DNA of 64,000 nt from Nocardioides sp. QY071. Its GTDB lineage: Bacteria > Actinomycetota > Actinomycetes > Propionibacteriales > Nocardioidaceae. The notes under the pieces are model-generated. The model searched no databases. It saw nothing but the letters and a program-made list of their open reading frames with translations, and had not been told where the DNA came from. The position numbers and the translations under genes were made by a program. Location: NCBI RefSeq assembly GCF_029961765.1, contig NZ_CP124681.1, forward strand, positions 5,394,001 to 5,458,000. Reading direction: 5' to 3'. How positions within the stretch are numbered: position 1 is the stretch's first letter; the number at the start of each line of letters is the position of its first letter. Shown in pieces: positions 8,886-17,590 of this stretch.

Positions 8886-8922
8886 GGTCTCGTGACGGTC
8901 GCTGCGCGACCTCCTCGACCAC
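8886..8922. repeat. palindromic repeat unit, intergenic copy
   Basis: The unit reads GGTCTCGTGACGGTCGCTGC and then GCGACCTCCTCGACCAC. GGTCGCTGCGCGACC forms an internal dyad. It sits between the ROK stop and the ribosome site (AAAGGA) of the binding-protein gene. The complementary strand would read VEEVAQRPSRD in the frame used by the copies inside genes at 13198 and 54739. Confidence 0.85.
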
Positions 8923-8940
8923 CGACTGAAAGGAACACCT

Positions 8941-10536
8941 GTGTCCAGCTCTGCCCCCGCGCACCCGCGCCGGCGACCCCGACGCCTCCGCCGCCTCGCG
9001 GCCGCACTCCTCGCCGCGACCACCCTGCTGGCGGCGACGGCGTGCTCGTCGGCAGTCGACGAGCTGAAGGCCGGCTCCGGCGAACGGCAGGAGGGCGGCA
9101 CCCTGCGCGTCGGTGCCCTCAACGACATCATCCCGGCGCGGATCTTCACGAACTCCAGCGACTCCATCAACCTGCTGATCGGCAGCGTCTACGACTCGCT
9201 CATCGACTACCCGCTCGACGAGCTCGAGCCGCAGCCGTCGCTGGCGACGTCGTGGGAGCTCTCGCAGGACGGCACCCAGCTCACCCTGCAGCTGCGCGAC
9301 GACGTGAAGTTCCACTCCGGTCGGCCGTTCACCAGCAAGGACGTGGAGTTCAGCATCAAGACCTGGGCGGACCCGGTCTGGACGGTGCAGCTGCAGCGCA
9401 CCGCCGCAGCCATCACCGGCTTCGACACCAGCGACGAGCACGCGATCACGCTGACCTTCGCGCACCCGCTCAGCAACATCTTCGACCTGCTCGACATGCT
9501 GCCGATCATCGACAAGGACACGATCGACCAGCTCCGTGAGGGCAAGGCCTTCGTCGGCACCGGCCCGTTCGAGTTCGCGTCGTGGAGCCCCGGCGCCAAG
9601 ATCAGCTTCACCCGCAACGACGACTACTGGCGCGGCAAGCCCGCACTGGACGGCATCGACGTCAGCGTCATCCCCGACCCGCAGGCCCAGGTCGCCCAGC
9701 TCCGGTCCCACCAGCTCGACCTGATCCTCGGTGCGTCGTACCGCGACTTCGAGAGCCTGGGCAAGGACGACCAGTTCCACGTCAACCAGTGGGACGGCGC
9801 CGAGAGCCAGGTGTACGTCGGCACGAACGTCACCAACCCGGCGCTGTCCGACGTGCGGGTGCGCCAGGCGATCGCCTACGCGCTCGACCGCAAGCGCGTG
9901 GTCGAGGAGGTCTTCCGCGGTGCTGGTGTCCCGATCAGCCTGCCGTGGCCGAGCTACTCGCCGGCGTACGACGAGAAGGCCAACGCCACCTACGACTACG
10001 ACCTCGACAAGGCCAAGACCCTCGTCGACGAGGCGAAGGCCGACGGCGTCGCGATCCCGAAGCTGCCGCTGACCTACCCCTCGGAGAACCCGATCTACGG
10101 CGCCATCGCGCAGATCGTGCAGGCGGACCTCGCGAAGGTCGGCATCGAGGTCGAGCTCGACCCGCAGGAGCAGGCCCAGGTGATCCAGCAGCTGATCGGC
10201 GCGAAGTTCCCGGCGCTGTGGATCCTCAGCCACGCCTACGCGCACTACACGCCATCGACGCTCGCGGTCTCGGCGTACCCCTTCAACGCCGACCACAACG
10301 CCTCGCTGTACGTCGACGCCGACTACAAGGCGGCCGCCGAGAAGGTCTGGAAGCAGAAGGCCGGCGCGGTCGACCCCGCCGACTACGCCGCGCTCGACGA
10401 GCAGCTGCTCAAGGGCTCGTTCCTGCTGGAGATCGCGATCACGCTTCCGCAGGACGCGAGCAGCACCCAGGTCCACGACATCGGCGAGACCAAGCGTGGC
10501 GAGCCGCTGTTCTACGACACCTACCTGACGAAGTGA
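8941..10536 (+). CDS. ABC importer solute-binding lipoprotein (family 5, peptide/nickel type)
   Basis: A 531-residue extracytoplasmic binding protein. The signal peptide has an arginine-rich start and lipobox LLAATACSS (Cys35). Family-5 motifs follow: TLRVGALNDIIPARIF, DSLIDYPLDELEPQPSLATS, LRDDVKFHSGRPFTSKDVEF and DVRVRQAIAYALDRKRVVEE. The GTG at 8941 is preceded by AAAGGA. It is the first gene of a five-gene importer/sulfatase-activation run. Family 5 proteins bind peptides, opines, nickel or glycosides; the local FGE and sulfatase suggest an organic sulfate ester (inference). Confidence 0.92.
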   Translation: MSSSAPAHPRRRPRRLRRLAAALLAATTLLAATACSSAVDELKAGSGERQEGGTLRVGALNDIIPARIFTNSSDSINLLIGSVYDSLIDYPLDELEPQPSLATSWELSQDGTQLTLQLRDDVKFHSGRPFTSKDVEFSIKTWADPVWTVQLQRTAAAITGFDTSDEHAITLTFAHPLSNIFDLLDMLPIIDKDTIDQLREGKAFVGTGPFEFASWSPGAKISFTRNDDYWRGKPALDGIDVSVIPDPQAQVAQLRSHQLDLILGASYRDFESLGKDDQFHVNQWDGAESQVYVGTNVTNPALSDVRVRQAIAYALDRKRVVEEVFRGAGVPISLPWPSYSPAYDEKANATYDYDLDKAKTLVDEAKADGVAIPKLPLTYPSENPIYGAIAQIVQADLAKVGIEVELDPQEQAQVIQQLIGAKFPALWILSHAYAHYTPSTLAVSAYPFNADHNASLYVDADYKAAAEKVWKQKAGAVDPADYAALDEQLLKGSFLLEIAITLPQDASSTQVHDIGETKRGEPLFYDTYLTK

Positions 10537-10554
10537 CCGGAGAGTGAGCCCACG

Positions 10555-11514
10555 ATGATCCGCTATCTCCTCAGCAGACTGGGCTCGGCCCTGTTGGTGA
10601 CGGTGCTGGCCTCGATCGGCATCTTCGCCCTGATCCGGCTGGTGCCCGGCGACCCGGTCTCGGTGCTCGCCGGGCCGGACGCCACGCCCGAGTCCCGCGC
10701 GGCCATCCGCGCGGAGCTCGGGCTTGACCAGCCGTTCTGGAGCCAGTACGTCCACTGGCTCGGTGACCTGGCGCGCTTCGACCTCGGGCCGTCGTACAAG
10801 CTCGGCGGCGACGTGGGCGACCTGATCGCCGACGGCGCGCTCAACACCGTGGTGCTGACCCTGTTCGCGCTCGTGCTGGCCTCGGCAGGCGCGCTGGTGA
10901 CCAGCACCGCAGCGCTCGTGTGGGACAAGCGGTGGCTCAACTCGCTGCTGTCCGCGCTCAACACGGCCGCGGTGGCGGTGCCGACCTTCGCGACGGCGCT
11001 GGTGCTGGTGCTGGTGTTCGCGGTGCGCTTCCCGGTGCTGCCGGCCGGAGGTACGCCGCCGGGCGGGTTCTTCTCCCACCCGGACATCGCCTTCCAGTAC
11101 CTCCTGCTGCCCGGCCTGGCGCTCGCCCTCCCGGCGTGGGCGGCCCTGACCCGGTTCCTGACCGAGGGGCTGCGCACCCAGCTGCAGCAGCCGTACGTCA
11201 CCACGGCCCGCGCGCTCGGCATCCCGCGCCGCCGCATCGTGCTCACCCAGGCGCTGCGCAACGCACTGCCGTCGTCGATCACGGTGCTGGGCATCCAGTT
11301 CGGCACCCTGCTCGGCGGCGCGATCCTGGTCGAGGCGGTCTTCGCCTGGCCCGGCCTGGGCCGGCTGATCGAGCAGGGGATCTCCTCGCGCGACTACCCC
11401 GTCGTCCAGGTCCTGCTGCTGCTCTCGGTCGTCGTGTTCGTGCTCACCCAGCTCGCCAGTGACCTGATCCACGCGTGGCTCGACCCGCGCGTGCGGCTGA
11501 ACGGAGTCTCCTGA
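10555..11514 (+). CDS. ABC importer permease, DppB type
   Basis: A 319-residue inner-membrane subunit with six predicted helices. The N-terminus MIRYLLSRLGSALLVTVLAS and the motif GDPVSVLAGPDATPESRAAI are standard for DppB/OppB. The ATPase-coupling EAA loop is visible as TTARALGIPRRRIVLTQALR. It lies 18 bases after the binding protein with a GGAGAG ribosome site and overlaps the next permease by one base. Confidence 0.93.
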   Translation: MIRYLLSRLGSALLVTVLASIGIFALIRLVPGDPVSVLAGPDATPESRAAIRAELGLDQPFWSQYVHWLGDLARFDLGPSYKLGGDVGDLIADGALNTVVLTLFALVLASAGALVTSTAALVWDKRWLNSLLSALNTAAVAVPTFATALVLVLVFAVRFPVLPAGGTPPGGFFSHPDIAFQYLLLPGLALALPAWAALTRFLTEGLRTQLQQPYVTTARALGIPRRRIVLTQALRNALPSSITVLGIQFGTLLGGAILVEAVFAWPGLGRLIEQGISSRDYPVVQVLLLLSVVVFVLTQLASDLIHAWLDPRVRLNGVS

Positions 11515-12404
11515 TGACCGACATCGCCGTCGCCGAGCCGGTCGTCCCGGTCCCGGTCGGACCGGTCCCCGGCGACCCCGCGCCCGCCCGGCGCCCGGGA
11601 CTGCTGCACGCCCTGCGCCACGGCCGTGGCCTGGTCGGGGTCGTGCTCGTCGGCGCGGTCGTGCTGCTCGGCGTGCTCGGGCCGCTGCTGGCGCCGTACG
11701 GGCCCACCGAGCAGGTGAAGGGCGCCAACCTGCTCGGCCCGACGGCCGGGCACTGGCTCGGCACCGACGAGCTGAACCGGGACATCCTGTCCCGCACGCT
11801 CCACGGCATCCGCGCCGACCTGGTCGTCGTCTTCGCGGCCGTCCCGGTCGGTGCGGTGCTCGGTGTCCTGCTCGGGCTGGTCACCAGCTGGTGGTCGGTC
11901 ACCGACGTCATCGCGCAGCGGGCCTTCGACCTGCTGCTCGCCTTCCCGGCACTGATCCTCGGCATCCTGCTGACCGCCTTCCTCGGCCCCGGCCTGCTGA
12001 CGGTCGGCATCGTGATCGTCGCGCTCGAGATCCCGGTGTTCGGGCGGCTGGTGCGCACCGCGGTGCGCACCGTCCGCGAGATGCCGTTCGTGGAGGCGTC
12101 GCAGGTCGTCGGCGCCGGACCCGCGTGGGTGCTGCGCAAGCACGTGCTGCCCAACTCGCTGGAGCCGCTCACCGTCCAGCTCGCCGTCTCCATGTCGGTG
12201 GCGGTGTTCGTCGAGGGCGCGATGAGCTTCCTCGGCCTGGGCGTGCGGCCGCCGCACCCCTCGCTGGGCTCGCTCATCAAGGACGGCGTCCGTCTCCTGC
12301 ACGACGCCCCGTTCTTCGCCGTGGGCCCGCTGGCCGTCGTGGTCGCGCTGGTCCTCGGGCTCCTGCTCATCTCCCAGTCGCTGTCGGAGGCCCGCCGTGC
12401 TTGA
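11514..12404 (+). CDS. ABC importer permease, DppC type
   Basis: A 296-residue partner permease. It contains the DppC signature HWLGTDELNRDILSRTLHGI, an EAA loop (EASQVVGAGPAWVLRKHVLP) and the C-terminal FLGLGVRPPHPSLGSLIKDG segment. The first about 35 residues are a proline-rich cytoplasmic tail. ATG at 11514 shares a base with the previous stop; the end overlaps the ATPase start by eight bases, indicating translational coupling. Confidence 0.93.
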   Translation: MTDIAVAEPVVPVPVGPVPGDPAPARRPGLLHALRHGRGLVGVVLVGAVVLLGVLGPLLAPYGPTEQVKGANLLGPTAGHWLGTDELNRDILSRTLHGIRADLVVVFAAVPVGAVLGVLLGLVTSWWSVTDVIAQRAFDLLLAFPALILGILLTAFLGPGLLTVGIVIVALEIPVFGRLVRTAVRTVREMPFVEASQVVGAGPAWVLRKHVLPNSLEPLTVQLAVSMSVAVFVEGAMSFLGLGVRPPHPSLGSLIKDGVRLLHDAPFFAVGPLAVVVALVLGLLLISQSLSEARRA

Positions 12405-14061
12405 TCTCCACTCCACCGAGGAGGTGCTCTCGATCGAGCACCTCGCCATCTCCTTCGCCCACCCGCGGCCCGCCGTCGAGGACGTGTCGGTGGCGCTCCA
12501 CCGCGGCGAGATCCTCGCCCTGGTGGGCGAGTCCGGTTCCGGCAAGTCGATGACCGCCCGCGCCGTCCTCGGACTGCTGCCGCCGGGAGCGAGGGCCACC
12601 GGCTCCATCCGGTACGACGGCGAGGAGATCCTCGGCCTGCCCGAGGCCGACCTCAACCAGATCCGCGGCGCCCGGATCGCGATGGTGTTCCAGGAGCCCC
12701 AGACGGCGCTCAACCCGGTCCGCACCATCGGCTGGCAGCTGCGCGAGGCGCTGAGGGCGCACGGCACGAGGTCGCGGAAGGCCGCTACGGAGCGGGCGAT
12801 CGAGCTGCTGCGCGCGGTGGAGATCCCCGAGCCGGAGCGCCGGCTGTCGTCGTACCCGCACCAGCTCTCGGGCGGCCAGAAGCAACGCGTCGTGCTCGCG
12901 CTGGCGCTGGCCAACGAGCCGGACGTGCTGCTCGCCGACGAGCCCACGACCGCCCTCGACGTCACCGTGCAGGCCGAGATCCTGCGGTTGCTCGACCGCA
13001 TCCGCGAGCGGACCGGCACCGCGATCGTGCTGATCACCCACAACATGGGCGTGGTCGCGGAGATCGCGGACCGGGTCGTCGTGCTGCAGGCCGGCCACGT
13101 CGTCGAGGAGGGTGAGACCCGGGCGCTGTTCGCCCAGCCGCGCGAGCCGTACACGAAGACGCTGCTCGCCTCCGTGCTGCGGCTGCCCGAGCGCTCGGAC
13201 GTCGAGGAGGTCGCGGAGCGACCGTCACGAGACGCCCCGGCTGGGGTCGTGCCGGCCGTGGAGTTCCGCGGCGTCCACGTGCACTACGGATCCAGCCGCC
13301 GGGGGCGCGCCTTCCCCGCGATCTCGGACGTCTCGCTGTCGGTGGCACCCGGCGAGGTGGTCGGCCTGGTCGGCGAGTCCGGCTCGGGCAAGACCACCCT
13401 CGGCCGGCTGGCCGCGGGCCTGGTGCCGCTGGCCGACGGGCAGGTGCTGCTGCGCGGCGAGGACGTGCTCGCCGCCCCGCGCGCCGAGCGGCGCCACCTG
13501 CGCCGCGGGCTGGCGTTCGTGCACCAGGACCCCGAGGCCTCGCTCGACCCGCGCTACGCCGTGGGCGCGAGCATCCGCGAACCGCTGGACATCCATCGCG
13601 TCGGCACCCCGGCCGAGCGGGATGCGCGGGTGGCCGAGCTCCTCGAGGCGGTCCAGCTGCCGGTGTCGTACGCCGAGCGCCGCCCCCGCGAGCTCTCCGG
13701 CGGCCAGCGGCAGCGGATCGCCCTGGCCCGCGCCCTGGCCCTGGAGCCCGCCCTGCTGGTGGCCGACGAGCCCACCAGCGCCCTGGACGTGTCGGTGCAG
13801 GCGCGGGTGCTCGCCCTGTTCCGCGACCTGCAGGAGCAGCTCGGGTTCGCCTGCCTGTTCATCAGTCACGACCTCGCGGTCGTGCACCAGGTGGCCGACC
13901 GGGTGGCCGTGCTCCGCGCGGGGCAGCTGGTCGAGATCGGCCCGGTGGGCCGGGTGTTCGCGCAGCCGGAGGCGGACTACACGCGCCGGCTGCTCGACGC
14001 CGTCCCCGTGCCGGATCCGGCCCGTCGCGGCGGCCGCCGGGTGCGCGAGCTCGCGTCGTGA
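12397..14061 (+). CDS. fused dual ATP-binding subunit (DppD-DppF) of the ABC importer
   Basis: A 554-residue protein with two complete nucleotide-binding domains. Half 1 (residues about 5-265) has Walker A GESGSGKS, signature LSGGQKQR and Walker B LLADEPTTALD. Half 2 (about 285-550) has GESGSGKTT, LSGGQRQR and LVADEPTSALD. Both halves carry the oligopeptide-importer C-terminal region (EPYTKTLLASVLR; ADYTRRLLDAVPVP). The linker between them (residues about 269-280) is encoded by a copy of a genome repeat and reads DVEEVAERPSRDA. GTG start at 12397. It energises uptake by the two permeases upstream. Confidence 0.93.
   Translation: MLDLHSTEEVLSIEHLAISFAHPRPAVEDVSVALHRGEILALVGESGSGKSMTARAVLGLLPPGARATGSIRYDGEEILGLPEADLNQIRGARIAMVFQEPQTALNPVRTIGWQLREALRAHGTRSRKAATERAIELLRAVEIPEPERRLSSYPHQLSGGQKQRVVLALALANEPDVLLADEPTTALDVTVQAEILRLLDRIRERTGTAIVLITHNMGVVAEIADRVVVLQAGHVVEEGETRALFAQPREPYTKTLLASVLRLPERSDVEEVAERPSRDAPAGVVPAVEFRGVHVHYGSSRRGRAFPAISDVSLSVAPGEVVGLVGESGSGKTTLGRLAAGLVPLADGQVLLRGEDVLAAPRAERRHLRRGLAFVHQDPEASLDPRYAVGASIREPLDIHRVGTPAERDARVAELLEAVQLPVSYAERRPRELSGGQRQRIALARALALEPALLVADEPTSALDVSVQARVLALFRDLQEQLGFACLFISHDLAVVHQVADRVAVLRAGQLVEIGPVGRVFAQPEADYTRRLLDAVPVPDPARRGGRRVRELAS
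13198..13236 (+). repeat. palindromic repeat unit inside the ABC ATPase gene
   Basis: The sequence GTCGAGGAGGTCGCGGAGCG followed by ACCGTCACGAGACGCC is the reverse complement of the unit at 8886. Here it is translated, giving VEEVAERPSRDA, and forms the inter-domain linker without breaking the frame. The same frame is used in the copy at 54739 (VEEVAQRPPRDA). Confidence 0.85.
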
Positions 14062-15074
14062 GCGGAGCCTGCTGCCACCCGGTGGTCGAGGAGGCCGCCC
14101 GCGGCCGTCTCGAGACCTCCGGGCCCGAGGCCGGGGCGCTCCCACGGGGAACCGCCCAGCACCTCGGCCAGAGGTCTCGAGACGGCCGCAGCCCGACCTC
14201 CTCGACCACCGGGGGGAAGCAGAAGCCGGTCCCCGGCGGGGCTTTCGCGATGGGCGACGCCTTCGGCGACGGCGCGTCCGGCGACGGCGAGGGCCCGGTG
14301 CACGAGGTGGCGCTGGCGCCGTACCTCGTCGACGAGACGGCAGTGACCAACGTGGCGTTCGCCCGCTTCGTGAAGGCGACCGGCTACGTGACCGAGGCCG
14401 AGCAGCTCGGTGTCTCGGCGGTCTTCCACCTCGCCGTCGAGGCGAGCCGCGGCGACGTGCTCCACCGGCTCGACACGACGCCGTGGTGGGTCGCGGTGAA
14501 GGGCGCGGACTGGCGGCATCCCGCGGGTCCGCTCTCCTCGATCGGCGACCTGCCGCACCACCCGGTCGTGCACGTGACCTGGCACGACGCGCACGCCTAC
14601 TGCCGCTGGGCCGGCAAGCGGCTGCTGACCGAGGCCGAGTGGGAGTTCGCCGCACGCGGCGGGCTCGAGGGCCGGCGGTTCCCGTGGGGCGACGAGCTGC
14701 ACGACGGGCGCGCCTGGCGGCTCAACGTCTGGCAGGGCGACTTCCCCGTCGCCAACGACCTCGACGACGGCTACCTCACCACCGCCCCGGTGAAGTCCTA
14801 CCGGCCCAACGGGTACGGCCTCTTCCAGACCGTCGGGAACGTCTGGGAGTGGTGCGCGGACTGGTTCGATCCGACCTACTACGGCCGCTCCCCCGGTTTC
14901 GACCCGCACGGGCCGGACCACGGCACCCACCGCGTGATGCGTGGCGGCTCGTACCTGTGCCACGACTCCTACTGCAACCGCTACCGGGTCGCCGCCCGCA
15001 CCGGCAACACCCCCGACTCGGCCTCCGCCAACATCGGCTTCCGGTGCGGCAACTCCCTTCCCCGTCCCTCCTGA
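14058..15074 (+). CDS. formylglycine-generating enzyme (sulfatase-modifying factor)
   Basis: A 338-residue FGE/SUMF1-family protein. The domain starts at about residue 58 (VPGGAFAMGDAFGDG) and has TAVTNVAFARFVKATGY, HPVVHVTWHDAHAYCRWAGK, LLTEAEWEFAARGG, GNVWEWCADWF and MRGGSYLCHDSYCNRYRV. The last motif holds the two copper-binding cysteines, Cys301 and Cys306, that match the catalytic pair of aerobic FGEs. It converts the Cys of CxPxR sulfatases to formylglycine. The sulfatase that follows carries that motif, so it is the probable client. Residues about 8-52 are encoded by a repeat palindrome and are not part of the FGE fold. GTG start overlaps the ATPase stop by four bases. Confidence 0.94.
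   Translation: MSGACCHPVVEEAARGRLETSGPEAGALPRGTAQHLGQRSRDGRSPTSSTTGGKQKPVPGGAFAMGDAFGDGASGDGEGPVHEVALAPYLVDETAVTNVAFARFVKATGYVTEAEQLGVSAVFHLAVEASRGDVLHRLDTTPWWVAVKGADWRHPAGPLSSIGDLPHHPVVHVTWHDAHAYCRWAGKRLLTEAEWEFAARGGLEGRRFPWGDELHDGRAWRLNVWQGDFPVANDLDDGYLTTAPVKSYRPNGYGLFQTVGNVWEWCADWFDPTYYGRSPGFDPHGPDHGTHRVMRGGSYLCHDSYCNRYRVAARTGNTPDSASANIGFRCGNSLPRPS
14079..14212. repeat. long palindromic repeat in the 5' part of the FGE gene
   Basis: Two arms of 41-42 bases (14079-14119 and 14171-14212) are near-perfect reverse complements around a 51-base loop. The left arm begins CCGGTGGTCGAGGAGG and ends TCTCGAGACCTC. It is a variant of the units at 8886, 13198 and 54739. It is translated in full; the left arm reads VVEEAARGRLETS, the same frame as the other coding copies. 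Confidence 0.85.
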
Positions 15075-15086
15075 TCACCGAACGGA

Positions 15087-15096
15087 CCCCCCCCCC
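15087..15096 (+). promoter_or_regulatory. C10 homopolymer between ribosome site and sulfatase start
   Basis: A run of ten C residues lies between a weak Shine-Dalgarno-like CGGA and the sulfatase ATG at 15098. Slippage would change the spacing of the translation start and not the reading frame. Functional switching is inference; such runs are also prone to sequencing error. Confidence 0.5.
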
Positions 15097-15097
15097 G

Positions 15098-17437
15098 ATG
15101 ACCGACCGCACCCACCTGCCCTTCCACCGCGACCGCGCCCCCTTCGAGGCCCAGCTCGACGCCCGCGACCAGGTCGCGCCGCTGCCGCTGCGCGAGCGCC
15201 TCGACGCCCCCGAGGGCGCGCCGAACGTGCTGGTCGTCCTGCTCGACGACATGGGCTTCGGCGCCCCGTCCGTGTTCGGCGGGCCGTGCCGCACGCCGGT
15301 CGCCGAGGAGCTGGCCGAGGACGGCCTGCGCTACACGCGCTTCCACACCACGGCCCTGTGCTCCCCCACCCGCGCCGCCCTGATGACCGGCCGCAACCAC
15401 CACGCCGTCGGCGTCGGCACGGTCATGGAGATCTCCACCGGTGCGCCCGGGTACGACGGCCAACGGCCGCGCAGCGCCGGAACCCTCGCGCAGATCCTGC
15501 GCGGCAACGGGTACTCGACGGGTGCGTTCGGCAAGTGGCACCAGACCCCGCCGTGGGAGCAGACCGCTGCCGGGCCGTTCGACCGGTGGCCGACCGGCGA
15601 GGGATTCGACCGGTTCTACGGCTTCCTCGGCGGCGAGGCCAGCCAGTTCGAGCCGACCCTCGTCGACGGCACCACCTTCGTCGACCCGCCGCGCACCGCC
15701 GCCGAGGGCTACCACTTCTCGGAGGACCTGGCCGACCGTGCGATCGCCTGGACCGGCGACGTGCGCCGGCACGCGCCGGACAAGCCGTGGTTCTGCTACC
15801 TGGCCTTCGGCGCCACCCACGCGCCCTTCCAGGTGCCGGCGCAGTGGCGCGACCGCTACCGCGGGGAGTTCGCGCACGGCTGGGACCGCCAGCGCGAGAT
15901 CACCCTCGAGAAGCAGCGCGCGCTGGGCGTCGTACCGCCGGACGCGGAGCTGGCTCCCTGGACGCCCGGCGTACCGCACTGGGACGAGGTCTCCGACCTC
16001 GAGCGGGAGACGGGGCAGCACCTGATGGAGCTGTACGCCGCGTTCGCGGAGCACACCGACGCCCAGGTGGGGCGGGTGGTCGAGGCGCTCCGCGAGCGTG
16101 GCGAGCTGGACAACACGATCGTGCTCTACATCCTGGGCGACAACGGAGCCTCCGCCGAGGGCGGCGAGGCGGGCACGCTCAACGAGGGGCTGCACTTCAA
16201 CGGGATCGAGGAGTCGCCCGAGCGGATCGCCCGGTTCATCGCCGAGCGGCCCGGGGAGCTCGGCGGCCCGGACACCTACGCGCACTACCCCGCGGGCTGG
16301 GCGGTGGCCATGGACACGCCGTACCAGTGGACCAAGCAGGTCGCCTCCCACTACGGCGGCACCCGCAACGGGCTGGTCGTGCACTGGCCTCGGGGGATCA
16401 AGGCACGGGGCGAGGTGCGCCACCAGTGGCACCACGTCAACGACGTGCTGCCCACGCTGCTCGAGGTGGCCGGCGTACCCGTGCCCTCGACGATCGACGG
16501 CGTCGAGCAGGCGCCCCTCGACGGCGTCTCGTTCGCCTACTCCTTCGACGCTCCCCAGGCCGCCGAACGCCACACCACCCAGTACTTCGAGATGTTCGGC
16601 AACCGCGGGATCTACCACGAGGGCTGGACCGCGGTCGCCGCGCACAAGGCGCCCTGGCACCCGCGGTTCGAGGAGACGCCGCGCTTCGAGGACGACCGCT
16701 GGGAGCTGTACGACACCACCACGGACTGGACCCAGGCGCGTGACCTCGCGGCGGTCGAGCCCGAGCGGCTCGCTGCCCTGCAGGCGCTCTTCCTCGACGA
16801 GGCCCGGCGCAACCACGTGCTCCCGATGGACGACAAGCTCGTCTTCGCCCGCTCCGCGGGCAGCCGGCCCGCACCCCCGGAGTCGATCGTGCTCGGCCCG
16901 ACCTCGGGACGCCTGCGCGACGACGCCGTACCGATCGTCCGCAACGCCTCCCACCTGGTCCGCGCGGTGTTCTCGGGCGGACCCTCGACCCGGGGCGTGC
17001 TGGTCGCGCAGGGAGGGTACTTCGGCGGCTGGTCGCTCTACGTGCGCGACGGCGTGCTGACCTGGGCCTACAGCTACGCCGCGATCGACTGGACGCACGT
17101 ACGCTCGTCGGTCCTGCTGGCCGAGGGGGAGCACGTGGCCGCGCTCCGGTTCGCGTACGACGGCGGCGGGCTCGGCAGGGGCGCATCGGTCACGCTGGTC
17201 CTCGACGGGTCGGTCGTCGCCGAGGGCCGGCTGGAGCGCTCGCTGCCCGGCATGTTCTCGATGGACCAGACCCTCGACGTCGGCATCGACCGCGGCACGC
17301 CGGTCACCGACGACTACGGCACCCGCGACGGGTACCGGTTCACCGGGACGATCCGCACGGTGGAGATCGTCACCGGCGACGACGCGCTCACGCCGCCGCT
17401 GGAGGACCAGGTGCAGGCGGTGCTGGTCACGCAGTAG
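15098..17437 (+). CDS. formylglycine-dependent arylsulfatase
   Basis: A 779-residue sulfatase. Metal-binding strand NVLVVLLDDMGFG is followed by the sulfatase signature LCSPTRAALMTGRNHH; Cys88 (CSPTR) is the residue converted to formylglycine. Further landmarks are GTLAQILRGNGYSTGAFGKWH, LGDNGASAEGGEAGTLNEG, HWPRGI and a C-terminal lectin-like extension (residues about 600-775). There is no signal peptide, so it should act in the cytoplasm on imported sulfate esters. Size and layout resemble the large actinobacterial and Pseudomonas PAS-type sulfatases. It follows FGE directly, 23 bases after its stop, with a C10 tract in between. Substrate unknown. Confidence 0.94.
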   Translation: MTDRTHLPFHRDRAPFEAQLDARDQVAPLPLRERLDAPEGAPNVLVVLLDDMGFGAPSVFGGPCRTPVAEELAEDGLRYTRFHTTALCSPTRAALMTGRNHHAVGVGTVMEISTGAPGYDGQRPRSAGTLAQILRGNGYSTGAFGKWHQTPPWEQTAAGPFDRWPTGEGFDRFYGFLGGEASQFEPTLVDGTTFVDPPRTAAEGYHFSEDLADRAIAWTGDVRRHAPDKPWFCYLAFGATHAPFQVPAQWRDRYRGEFAHGWDRQREITLEKQRALGVVPPDAELAPWTPGVPHWDEVSDLERETGQHLMELYAAFAEHTDAQVGRVVEALRERGELDNTIVLYILGDNGASAEGGEAGTLNEGLHFNGIEESPERIARFIAERPGELGGPDTYAHYPAGWAVAMDTPYQWTKQVASHYGGTRNGLVVHWPRGIKARGEVRHQWHHVNDVLPTLLEVAGVPVPSTIDGVEQAPLDGVSFAYSFDAPQAAERHTTQYFEMFGNRGIYHEGWTAVAAHKAPWHPRFEETPRFEDDRWELYDTTTDWTQARDLAAVEPERLAALQALFLDEARRNHVLPMDDKLVFARSAGSRPAPPESIVLGPTSGRLRDDAVPIVRNASHLVRAVFSGGPSTRGVLVAQGGYFGGWSLYVRDGVLTWAYSYAAIDWTHVRSSVLLAEGEHVAALRFAYDGGGLGRGASVTLVLDGSVVAEGRLERSLPGMFSMDQTLDVGIDRGTPVTDDYGTRDGYRFTGTIRTVEIVTGDDALTPPLEDQVQAVLVTQ

Positions 17438-17460
17438 GGGGCGGGTCGGCCACCGCTGCT

Positions 17461-17568
17461 GTAACACGCTGTCCACCCGACTGGTCGCCGGTTCTCCGCA
17501 CGACACGACGACGACACGCCGGGTGTCCTGCTGAGAATCGTCAGGTTGTCCGCTGGACAGCGTGTTAC
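17461..17568. repeat. 108-bp palindromic element, copy 2
   Basis: The element begins GTAACACGCTGTCCACCCGA and ends TGGACAGCGTGTTAC, with 15-base perfect outer arms. Three more flanking bases (GCT / AGC) also pair. It has the same length as copies at 5737 and 43395 and the same orientation as 43395. It lies in the 153-base gap between the convergent sulfatase and ABC1-kinase genes. Confidence 0.9.
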
Positions 17569-17590
17569 AGCCGACCGGGCACCAGACGCG

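Noticed and set aside
8689..11472. A 927-codon antisense frame opposite the importer genes
   Set aside because: Typical high-GC antisense frame; composition is charged and low complexity, and the forward strand holds clear DppA/DppB homologues.
13112..17437. A 1441-codon open frame spanning FGE and sulfatase
   Set aside because: It is an upstream alternative frame that runs into the sulfatase frame. Its first part is arginine/serine-rich shadow of the ATPase and FGE genes, which have full family motifs.
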